64,000 bases of DNA from Glebionis coronaria (Eukaryota > Streptophyta > Magnoliopsida > Asterales > Asteraceae), in NCBI GenBank assembly GCA_025667525.1, contig JANFOE010000588.1:62001-126000 (forward strand), in the 5' to 3' direction. Positions 44,955 to 53,992 of the stretch are shown piece by piece (the stretch's first letter is position 1; every line of letters starts with the position of its first letter). The notes under the pieces are model-generated. The model searched no databases. It was not told the origin of the DNA and was given only the letters and a program-made list of their open reading frames with translations. A program made the translations under genes and the position numbers.

Positions 44955-45195
44955 GACAGGGAGTTTCCCTGGCGACATGTCGCCAGGGATAAGTTTGACA
45001 GGTTATTAGCAAAAATAATTTTTGTTAAATACGATGGACGAAGTTAACCTGGCGACATGTCGCCAGGGATAAGTTGCATGGGAAACCTTAGTCAAACTTT
45101 GACAAAAAAGTAAATTTGCTTTAACGCCACGTCAGCGATGTCGCCCGGGAAAAGGGGTTATCACTGGCGACATTGTGTCGCCAGGGAAACCCCGT
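44955..45195. repeat. CACTA right subterminal palindromic repeats, outer block
   Basis: Four copies of the CCCTGGCGACA half-site palindrome (near 44963, 45046, 45140 and 45168), the last ones altered, immediately inside the right terminal repeat. Confidence 0.85.
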
Positions 45196-45265
45196 CATCT
45201 GTTCTTTGTTTTCTTGTAGTGTAAATCATATAGAAAATATAAACCTTTCTTTGAACTTTCGACAA

Positions 45266-45385
45266 GTGCGACCTAGTGTGACATTTATGATAAGCGAAAC
45301 ATGTTCTTGTTGCCAAGCTACCGGGTGTGTGGAAGCATTAGAAACGTCATACTCCAAATGTGAACACGAACTTTGTCGATAACTT
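45266..45385 (+). pseudogene. RNE: RNase E/G homologue, exon right of the CACTA insertion
   Basis: The exon reads VRPSVTFMISETCSCCQATG, then CVEALETSYSKCEHELCR, a TAA at 45380-45382, Leu, and a donor GTGAGT at 45386. It continues IIRKR from the exon at 33238-33345, and the CSCC motif is the zinc-link region of RNase E/G. Two defects are visible. The acceptor before VRPS reads AA instead of AG (45264-45265), and a Leu codon has become TAA. The intron between these exons holds the whole CACTA element. No downstream exon could be recognised before the B3 gene. Confidence 0.85.
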
Positions 45386-45389
45386 GTGA

Positions 45390-45726
45390 GTAATTCTTCC
45401 AAGCATGAAACTATTATTCTCTATGCCAATCTACTCAAAAAGTCAAAATACAGAAATAATTAAGCTATAACTATTTGAATGTCGACTGATTAACAAACCC
45501 ATGTATGTTTATCACAAAATAATCATGCTTCAAGGATTGCATATGACCTGCTGAAGTAACACAATTATTTAACTGCATTAAAGGTGTTTCGACGAAAAGG
45601 TTAAATAGATTTTCCAAATATTATACCACTATCATTGATAAACACTTGAGTATATACATTTGGCAAGTTAATCTATTATCATAAATGGAATTACACTAAA
45701 CAAAATCTGAGAATTTATGTCCTTAA
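45390..45726. other. Spacer between RNase E/G remnant and B3 gene
   Basis: No recognisable exon. It presumably contains the intron start of the RNase E/G pseudogene and the 3' flank of the B3 gene. Confidence 0.4.
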
Positions 45727-46650
45727 TCAATTAGCAACACTATTTATGCCATCAGGTGGTCCCGCCACAACTGCAAGAGCAAAGCACAGTTGCTGCTCTT
45801 TACGGAACGACCACAATTGAATCTTTGCATATTCCTTCAGATACTCCTCGTTCTCCTTCACAAATCTGTACCAGTTGGTCTTAAACACAAGATTATTGTT
45901 GTTATTATTATTCATATTCCAAATCGTCAACTTCATTGGTTCTTTATACATCTGTAGCGTTGGCCCAACTAGTCGAACCTCCATCTCCTCTTCATTCGCG
46001 AGTCTTAACTTCTCTTCAGTCGTCAAGAAATCTTCAGTCTGGAGCTGCTTTAAGGGCAAGTTCAACCTGTTTTGGTCATGTTTCAAATCACTCAAATACA
46101 ACACTTTCTGGATAACCAACTTCAAATCTGAACCATTCATCTCATCACCCTTTATAAACTTTTGCAACCTCTCTGTAACCTCATTTGTCACCACTGGTCC
46201 AGACTTAATCTTAAGTGTTATTTTTCTCTTCCTCTTTTCTGCTTCTGTAGGTTCCGTGGCTAATGCGTCACAGCAAACAATCTGGAACTGCTCGTTCGCG
46301 TCCACCTGTCTACTTGTTCTATTCTTCTTATTGGTATTTTTTGGTGGATCTTGTGGTGGACAGAAACTTATGGGCATAGCAGAATAGTTGATGTACAAAG
46401 ATTCGGTGACGGGAGCATTATCGCTGGGCTGCAAGTATAAGGAGAAAGACTTGGCGGCGTTCACGAGTTCTTCATGTACACTTAGCCTGCAACTCTCAAG
46501 CAATCTTGAATGATCGATGAATGAAGCTTTCACACCGAGTGGCAAATCTGTAAACCTATTGGAAGTTGACGTGACGGGACGACAATCTCCAGGAAATGGA
46601 TTGAGAAATTGAATAAGTTGGGGTGGGCGATTGGATTGTATAAAAGCCAT
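45727..46650 (-). CDS. B3 domain-containing protein (DUF313 type)
   Basis: An intact single-exon ORF of 307 codons, starting MAFIQSNRPPQLIQFLNPFP. The N-terminal 130 residues carry no named domain. A basic segment (EAEKRKRKITLKIKSG) could be a nuclear localisation signal. The C-terminal about 130 residues form a plant B3-type DNA-binding domain of the DUF313 group: LVIQKVLYLSDLKHDQNRLN, LPLKQLQTEDFLTTEEKLRL, EMEVRLVGPTLQMYKEPMKL, WYRFVKENEEYLKEYAKIQL and WSFRKEQQLCFALAVV. An eight-Asn tract interrupts a loop (NMNNNNNNNNLVFKTNW). It is probably a nuclear transcription-factor-like protein of an expanded, poorly characterised family. The TATA box and full ORF suggest a live gene, convergent with the dead RNase E/G copy. 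Confidence 0.85.
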   Translation of the reverse strand: MAFIQSNRPPQLIQFLNPFPGDCRPVTSTSNRFTDLPLGVKASFIDHSRLLESCRLSVHEELVNAAKSFSLYLQPSDNAPVTESLYINYSAMPISFCPPQDPPKNTNKKNRTSRQVDANEQFQIVCCDALATEPTEAEKRKRKITLKIKSGPVVTNEVTERLQKFIKGDEMNGSDLKLVIQKVLYLSDLKHDQNRLNLPLKQLQTEDFLTTEEKLRLANEEEMEVRLVGPTLQMYKEPMKLTIWNMNNNNNNNLVFKTNWYRFVKENEEYLKEYAKIQLWSFRKEQQLCFALAVVAGPPDGINSVAN

Positions 46651-46715
46651 TGTAATTAAACTCTAAAACTTGATCGATGAAAGATGATATGAAGTTGAAT
46701 ATGCGCTTATAACCC

Positions 46716-46723
46716 TTTTTATA
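46716..46723 (-). promoter_or_regulatory. TATA box of the B3 gene
   Basis: TATAAAAA on minus lies about 66 bp upstream of the ATG at 46650, a normal spacing for a short plant leader. Confidence 0.6.
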
Positions 46724-46739
46724 CTTTGGTATGACGGTG

Positions 46740-47705
46740 GGTGGTTAATTGTGTTTCCATATTAAGACTGTGGTTAACTATGCATGCATTCCTTAATTCA
46801 TTACTTGTCCTACACGTTTAATAATTCTACCCATAACAAATATTACCACCATACACAAAACTTTGATTTTATGCCATAAGTCGTTAGTTTTTATATTTTC
46901 ATAATTATTGAAACTCATTGAAATTGTATCCTTTAATCTTTTTTTCTAAATTTAATTTAATTAAAATAGAAAAATATAAAATGTATTATGTTAATTAGAC
47001 TAATACACAAGTAAGCGCGTTAAAAAATCCGACTCCAATGATAAATTTTTTTATTTTTTAATATAAATTTTACAAATTTTTTATTTAAAAAGAATACAAA
47101 TTTTTTTTTTCACATTTTAGTGCGACCTAAACTCGAGTAACCCTTCTTCGTTTAAATTTAACTTTGTTAATATGACACGAAACATCTGATTCAACCTAAA
47201 TCAAATAACAAAACTAACAAATATTAATAATAATAATAAAACCTTAGATTATAAAACGGTGTTTCATAAGCAACTTACTTCATCAACACTTTTAAATCGA
47301 TGCAATAGTTTCTATAAAATTGTTATCATCAGAACAAACATCAGAAACAAGCCTATCAGTAACAACCTTATAAAAAACAATCGTATCAGAAACAACTGTA
47401 TAAAAATGATCATATGATAAACAAATGCATCCGAAAACATGACTTACCACATGGTGTAGTATTTTTGCACATTGTGAGTATTAGTAGACATAAACGTAGA
47501 GAAAACCGATAATTTGAGATCGTTCCTAGCAAGGTGATTTGTTTGGTCAATAAATACAAATTTGGAGAATTACGTTCTTGGTCAATAAATCAAAAACACT
47601 TTGGCTTAATGGGCCAAAAAACTCAATAAGAAAGAAGTTGGAAAAACAAAATTGTAAAATGCTATTCAAACTAAAAACACTATTTTGAACAACTTTTCCT
47701 AAAAA
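46740..47705. other. AT-rich non-coding DNA upstream of the B3 gene
   Basis: No ORF or repeat structure with clear limits. It includes probable upstream promoter sequence of the B3 gene. Confidence 0.4.
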
Positions 47706-47716
47706 CCCAAAAGCTT

Positions 47717-47906
47717 TTTTTTTTGAACGGCAGTTTGGTGCAGCGGAGTATCTTGCGTGCCACCGAGGCATCAAGTCTCTCGACCCGAGTTTGAATCATC
47801 TCACGAAGAGAATATCAACCTGGGGGAATGATAGGAGTCGAACCCCTGACCTCCCCCACACAGAGACTATAACCAAATAAATGCATCCATCCAACTGAGT
47901 TAGACT
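47717..47906 (-). mobile_element. tRNA-derived SINE with perfect 11-bp target duplication
   Basis: On minus the element starts AGTCTAACTCAGTTGG, with a Pol III A box (TAACTCAGTTGG), then a B box (GGTTCGACTCC, about 47828-47838), a tRNA-unrelated body and an A-rich tail (at least 9 A at 47717-47725). CCCAAAAGCTT flanks both sides (47706-47716 and 47907-47917). This is the textbook structure of a plant SINE about 190 bp long. Pol III would transcribe it from the internal promoter, and a LINE would supply reverse transcriptase. Confidence 0.9.
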
Positions 47907-47917
47907 CCCAAAAGCTT

Positions 47918-49925
47918 AAAATGAGCTTATCACCTTCATATAAGCAATAAGCTCAAAACTTATTCTTATAAGTTAAAAATAATCAAACGTTCATCTTTGA
48001 CTCAAATAAGACTATGCAAAAAGAAGAACGAAATGAGCTGGTCTAATAAGCTTGAAACAAACACTTTTATCTTTTCACAAAATGACAAAATAGTCGTTTT
48101 GACTATTTTGTGAGTTTTGTGATCTGATTTTTGGCACAAAGGTTTATTCTAGGCTTATAAATACACAAACAAATATAAAAGAGCAATAAGCTCTCTTAAA
48201 TAACCAGAAAAAGTGATAAGCGCAAAAATAAGCTACAAAGATTTTTGTTTTCTAGTAAAAACTTAAAGCCAAAAGCTACAACTTTAAAGACGAGTAAAGG
48301 ACGATAAAAAAAGGAAGACTGAACACTAAAGTAAAGTTGTTGCACGATTGGAGTTGCCAGAATAAGCAAATAAGCTGGAAAAATGCTTATTTGGCCACTT
48401 TTGAACGAATTCCTATAAAACAAAACCACGACCCTTGGTAATTGAAAAGGCCCCAAGGGCAGATGGTATGTGTGTGGGTTTGTGAAGGAGAGGTCTTGGG
48501 TTTGAGTCCCTTGGATCTCTTTTTGCTTGATTTTCTTTTTTGGACAGTATAAGCCTCAATAAGCCAGTAGGGCTTATTGAGGGGTTAGTATTATTCTAAA
48601 AACACAATTAAGCAACAAATCAGTCATACAATTAATCCCATAATCACTAAAATTAATATGAACAAAATACAACTTATGCTACAGTGCAGTGCTAAGGCAA
48701 GTTTATTCTAGGTATTCAGGTGAGTTTTGGCTTATCAATTAAGCACTAATAAGTTTCTGAATCCCAAATAAACCTTAAACAGATGAAATACTAGATCTAA
48801 ACTAATTGTATGCTGAATTTCAAATCCTAAAACTATCTTATGATTCTACTATGCTCGTTGGTGTGTTTAGCATAGAACAAGGCCAAGTTTGCAATCTTTT
48901 GAACTTCTAAAATTTTACCTAAGTGAAACTAAGCTAACAGTATTATCTGAGGTATTTATACCTCAGATAACAAACACAACCCACAAACAAAAACACCTAG
49001 ATATCAGGCAATGAAGATTTCTCTACCTAAGTTTTTTTTACACTAGAAGAAAACAAGTGACCACTCAAATTTAATTTAAGCTTAAAACAGACAGAATAAA
49101 AAGAAAATTCAAGCTATTCTATGATTATCAAAGATGTGCAAGCAACTTGTATTCCAACCCTATGTCACTTAAGGCTTAACAGCTAAGATCCAAACACCCT
49201 ATTATCTTGACAGAAGTAAATTTAACAAAGTACAAGTGAAATACAAATCAAGAACAAGAAAGCACAAGCAAGAATAAAGTAATTAAGCTACAAATGAAGA
49301 CAAATAAGCAATTAGGAAAGCAGATTAAGCAGGCATAAGCAATCAAGCAAATAAGTTCAAATTAAGACAAAAATAGCTTAAAAGGGAGTTCAAAGTGTAC
49401 CTAGGCTGACCATGCTTCAGCAGTGGTATGCATCAGGAGGTCAATGGAGATGGTGCCAGATCCATTGAAAGACTGGCCTCCAAAGATTATGATGTAGACT
49501 AAAAAATAAAGTAACAAAGATAAGTAATTGGATCTGTTGATTCAATAAGAATGCCAGAAACAATTCTGCTAATAATCGTTGATTCTGAAGAATGCCCGAA
49601 AATTAGGGTAAAGCACGGCAACACAACGGCCAGTGGTTTAACTTTTATTAAACTGATAACTGTCTTGCTAGGGTTACAGCAGATTCATTAAATAATAACT
49701 GCAAACAAAGAAAAACCCTAAAAATCCAACGGGCTGGACCGTAGCCCAATGACAAAGTCCAACTGAAAGTGAAAAAACATAAAAATGCAAAAAACTGATA
49801 GTAAAAAGGCTTTTCGGGCCTTGGAAAATCCGCAACCAGCTAACTGATGGTTACAGCGTCGTCGGTCTCCTTTTTACGCACGTTTTAACAGGTCACGGGC
49901 TGAAAACGGACTTAGGATGCAAAAG
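47918..49925. other. AT-rich non-coding DNA, probably the 3' end/LTR of the adjacent gypsy element
   Basis: AAGCTTA-rich sequence without genes. From about 49380 to 49925 it follows the 3' end of the minus-strand gypsy integrase and probably contains its 3' untranslated region and LTR, but LTR limits could not be set. Confidence 0.4.
48448..48545 (+). repeat. Possible second SINE or tRNA-like fragment
   Basis: GGGCAGATGGT (A-box-like) and GGGTTTGAGTCCC (B-box-like) lie about 40 bp apart, followed by a T-rich tail. The flanks show no clear duplication. It is a weaker match than the SINE at 47717. Confidence 0.4.
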
Positions 49926-50294
49926 TTATGCCCATTTTACTAAACCCTTATTCGTCACGCGATCTCGGGCCTCCAGAAACAAGTAAGCCCGTTCTTCAAT
50001 ACTTGGGCCTCCATCATTCCCCCCTGGATAAGAAAAATTCGCCCTCGAATTCCCAACGGTATCATCATCTGAAGAATCACCATGGTAAGGCAACAAGTGC
50101 TTCACATTAAAAATATCAGAACAACGAATATGACTTGGCAACTTCAAACGATAAGCATTTGAGTTCATCTTATCCACAATTTCCACTGGACCAATCTTCT
50201 TTGCACACAATTTATTATATTCACCAACTGGAAAACGATCCTTAGTCAAAACAGCCCACACAAAGTCTCCTACTTCAAAGTCAACATGTCTCAT
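49926..50294 (-). pseudogene. Gypsy integrase C-terminus
   Basis: MRHVDFEVGDFVWAVLTKDR, then YNKLCAKKIGPVEIVDKMNS, NAYRLKLPSHIRCSDIFNVK and HLLPYHGDSS form the SH3-like C-terminal part of a Ty3/gypsy integrase (chromovirus-like). It is separated from the core (50291-50893) by a 1-nt shift at DPR/RHVDF. No chromodomain is recognisable in the tail. It is the 3'-most part of the pol fragment. Confidence 0.75.
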
Positions 50295-51838
50295 CTTGGA
50301 TCTGCATCCTGCTTGTACTTCGAATTAGCGCGAACCAAGTTGTCACGAACAGATTTTTGAACATCATGCAACCCCTCAACAAAATCCTGCACTTTCTTCG
50401 GAACAGACCTAGAAATCTGAGGAGTCATAAGATCAAGATGACCACGTGGCTGAGCAGAATAAACCACCTGGAAAGGACTAAACCCAGTGCTCCGATTAAC
50501 AGCATGATTATGAGCAAACTCAGCTTGATACAACTTCTGATCCCATGCCTTCACATGATCACCCACCAAACACCTTAACAGGTTACCAAGGGACCTGTTA
50601 ACAACTTCGGTTTGCCCATCAGTTTGAGGATGATAAGCACTACTAAAATTGAGTTGAGTATTCACTATCTTCCACAAACTACGCCAAAAATGACTCAAAA
50701 ACCTGGTGTCCTGATCAGAAACAATGGAGGAAGGTAAACCAGGTAAACGGTACACATCCCTAAAGAAAAGTTGGGCTACATTAACTGCATTTGTCGTCTT
50801 CTTGCAAGGAATAAAATGAACCATCTTAGAAAAACGATCAACAACAACCAATATTGAATCATTACCCCTTTGAGTACGAGGTAGCCCCAACACAAATCCA
50901 TGCTAATATCAACCCAGGGCTGCAAAGGAACTGGCAAATGCATATAAAGTCCTGCATTAGTAGCCGTCCCCTTTGAAACTTGACAAATACGACACCTCTT
51001 GACGTAACGATCCACTTCCTTCCTCATAGTAGGCCAAAAATAAGAAGCTTGAACCAACTGTAGAGTGCGATCACGACCAACATGTCCTTCACCATGCAAC
51101 TCCTTAATAATTTGCAAGCGAAGACTTGAATCAGGAATACAAAGTTGACTCCCTTTGAATAAGAACCCATCATGCATAACAAAATCTGTTTTCTCTCCGG
51201 ATTGCAAATCCTGCAGAACAATTGAAAAGTATGGATCTACAGTCACCATGTCACGAATGACATCCAGTCCAGGAACATCAACCGGCATGGTTACAAGTAA
51301 ACTACTTCTCTTGCTTAAGGCATCAGCAGCACGATTAGAAGCACCTGTTTTGTGTTTCACCACAAAAGTAAATTTCTCAAGAAAAGCCAACCAACGCCCA
51401 TGTTTATGTGAAACCTTATCTTGAGTACGAATATGCCTTAAGGAATCATGGTCAGTGAACAAAACAAACTCCTTTTGAAACAAATAATGGCGCCAATGCT
51501 TCACAGCTTGGACCACTACATAAAACTCCAAGTCATAAGTAGAGTACCTCGACTTCGGCCCTGTCAACTTCTCGCTAAAATAGGCAACAGGCCGCCCACC
51601 ATGACTAAGAACTCCACCAATTGCAACCTTAGAAGCATCAGTATGAAGCTCGAAAACTTTAAAAAAGTCAAGCAATACCAGGATTGGCGTTGTAGTAAGC
51701 TTTTCCTTGACAACCTGAAAAGCCATCTCTGCTTCCTCCGTCCACACAAATGACTTACCCTTCATACAGTCTGTCAAAGGGGCCATAATGGAACTGAAAT
51801 TAGGGATAAACCACCTATAGAAAGAAGCAAGACCATGG
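50291..51838 (-). pseudogene. Gypsy RT end, RNase H and integrase core (truncated)
   Basis: From right to left on minus: the last reverse transcriptase residues (LASFYRWFIPNFSSIMAPL), RNase H (FELHTDASKVAIGGVLSHGG, YSTYDLEFYVVVQAVKHWRH, ALSKRSSLL), the zinc-binding integrase domain (HGEGHVGRDRTLQLVQASYF, CRICQVSKG), and the integrase core with D (WVDISMDL), D (SIVSDQDTRF) and E (HPQTDGQTEVVNRSLGN). A 1-nt shift near 50895 splits the integrase. Everything upstream of FYRWFIP (gag, protease, most of RT) is missing because sequence switches at 51838/51839 to TGTGACAACC. It is a chromovirus-like gypsy fragment; the clade is not certain. Confidence 0.85.
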
Positions 51839-53992
51839 TGTGACAACCGTGGTTTTTGGTTTGTCACTTGGTCTTACTTTTGGGTTATTTTATGTGTGCT
51901 TACTTGAATTTTGTGTTTACGTGTTTAGTTTGTGTGAACGAGGTTGGTGTGGTTATCGTTTATGAGTATAGAGTACTCATAAGTAAATCGAGGAACGGTT
52001 ATTTCATGTTCATGAGCTCACAAGTGGTGACTATGAAATGAAAATGGTGATATTGTGGTGTTTACGTATACGTATAAGTATTATAGTAGTAGTATTTTTT
52101 TTAGGATTTACGGTTTAGCATTTAGAGGTCTCGGGTGAGGTAATTATCCATATGAATATTTTTCGGGATGGTTTTAAGTCATTTAGGACTTAGTTATAAA
52201 GTTTATTTCAAAATTTGAGATTTTTTTTATAAAAGTGTATATTTTACGTCTTTTATGGTAAAACGCGTAAATTTGACTAGTTTTACGGTTTAGAGGTTTT
52301 GGAAGCTTTAGGAGCTGAAATAAATTAAGGAAAATTAAGGTAATATTATTAACATAATATTAAATAATAAAAATAAAAAAAAACGAATTTATTGGGTGTT
52401 TGGGTCGGTTTAGACGCACCAAAGAAAGAGAAAAAGGGAAAAAGGGAAAAAAAAGGAAAGTTGGGTGTTATACTTGGACTAGGATTTTATGTACACACTA
52501 TATGAGGTTATCTAATAAATAAAAAAACAAAAATCCCTGGAGACAAAGAAAAATTCGTGGGTATCATAGAGGAGAATTAGGGTTCTTCAAAAATTAGGTT
52601 TTCTTCATCTTCCATTGATTTAAGGTAAAAACATTCATTAACCTTTTTAATTAAATTGTTTTTATGTTTAATTAATCATTCTTATGATGGATTAAGGGTT
52701 AGGGTTTATATAAAAACAGTAGATTAATGACGTATTAATCATAATATGATGATCATATAATCTAGGGCTTGTATTAGAAGGGTTATAGGTTATTAATTAG
52801 ATCAATTTGTTTAAAACCCGTTTTTAAAAACTGGGCAGAATTTTGAGTCAATTGTTTTGATCATATCGGGAGTTCTAGGAACATTCAAGATGCGATCCAA
52901 GTATCCCTGAAAAGGTAATTGAAGTGGCTTTCCAATGCAAGAAACGAGAACTAAATTGGAGGTCAGGAAGTGGGTCAAAAACAGGTTACAACCGTCGGAG
53001 GTCATAACAGTTTTGTAATCAGCCTGTTTTCTTTTTAAGTTTTGGGTTGTTTGGGGTACTTATGGTTTCATTGGGATCTTCTCACGAACATGACAGATGG
53101 TTTATATATTGTAGTAAGTATCTGCACTTGGGCTAAGGTTGTGGTTTAGGGTAAGACCCCTTAATTGTAACAAACTTTTCATACGTTTAAAATCTGTGAA
53201 TTATGGATTGGTAGCAATATATACACATATATCTGGGCCTTAACAGTAGCTTTAAGGTTAGGGCAGGTGGAAGGTTTTAGCTAACATGTATAAAAGTGTA
53301 AATATTTCTTTTACAGAAACCATGGGTATGTTTAAGTGGACGTTTGACTTAAAGTTTTGAGACCTAAAAACTGGGACTGTTTTGTGTAAAATATGAACGG
53401 GATAGTTATTAAACTTAACCAAGTTAAGGACTTGTTAAGGAAGGGTAATGGGGTGTTTAGAGAATATAAATGGGGTATTTATATGGGAGTAGGGTAGATG
53501 TCCATCATAGGTTGATGAGCCATCTTAGTGATTGGTTCATGTATTGATTGTGTGTTTTTGGTTTGTTAGCTTGTTGCTAGAGCGAGGACTTTTGGAGAAG
53601 CTATCAGGTGAGTTTCATAGTCCCATGTTTATTATTGATTTTGACATCCAGATGGGATGGAAGAGACACTGTGTTGAGTTATTTTCTAAATTGATGTTGT
53701 GAATGTTTTTGTGATTTGAGATGGACTTGTGTGTACATTATGTGATTAACTGCTATGTGATTCTTGATTGTGTATGATTTGGATCGGGGGACACGTGCCG
53801 TCTCAGTTATTGTGGTTTGACAAGGTAGCGGCCTTGAGGTTTGACAAGGTAGTGGCCTTGTGGTTTGACAAGGTAGTGGCCTTGGGATAGGTACATAGTG
53901 TGATCATCTATGGTACCATGTTGTTTGGCAAGGTAGGAGCCTTGGATTTTGGTTTGGAATGATTGATCTTGAATGCTAGTTGTTAATACATA
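51839..53992 (+). repeat. LTR-like sequence, interrupted by the next element
   Basis: It starts TGTGACAACCGTGG, a common start of Asteraceae gypsy LTRs, exactly where the gypsy pol fragment ends. It contains leader-like sequence (GGGTTCTTC...TTAAGGTAAAA near 52570-52630). It is cut at 53992 by the element starting TGTAACACCC. No partner copy is in the window, so its status as an LTR is inferred. Confidence 0.5.
53812..53945. repeat. 24-bp minisatellite (GGTTTGACAAGGTAGTGGCC)
   Basis: Three adjacent copies of GGTTTGACAAGGTAGTGGCC plus TTG(T/A) begin at about 53813, and a diverged fourth (TTTGGCAAGGTAGGAGCC) is near 53930. Confidence 0.85.

Larger units (their letters stand above)
33370..45221 (-). 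mobile_element. Complete CACTA (En/Spm-type) DNA transposon with TAA target duplication
   Basis: The left end is CACTACAATATTC (33370). The right end on the opposite strand is CACTACAAGAAAA (45221). Both are flanked by TAA (33367-33369 and 45222-45224), the 3-bp duplication expected for CACTA. The terminal repeats share only CACTACAA, so the left one has drifted. Contents, read on minus: TNP2-type transposase (39698 to 36121), a second transposase-like gene (35384 to 34300), and a GRF zinc-finger ORF on plus (43781-44245). Subterminal palindromic repeats lie near both ends, with palindrome arrays, a long hairpin and two tandem repeats inside. It occupies an intron of the RNase E/G pseudogene. 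The transposase frames have small breaks, so autonomy is doubtful. Confidence 0.93.
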
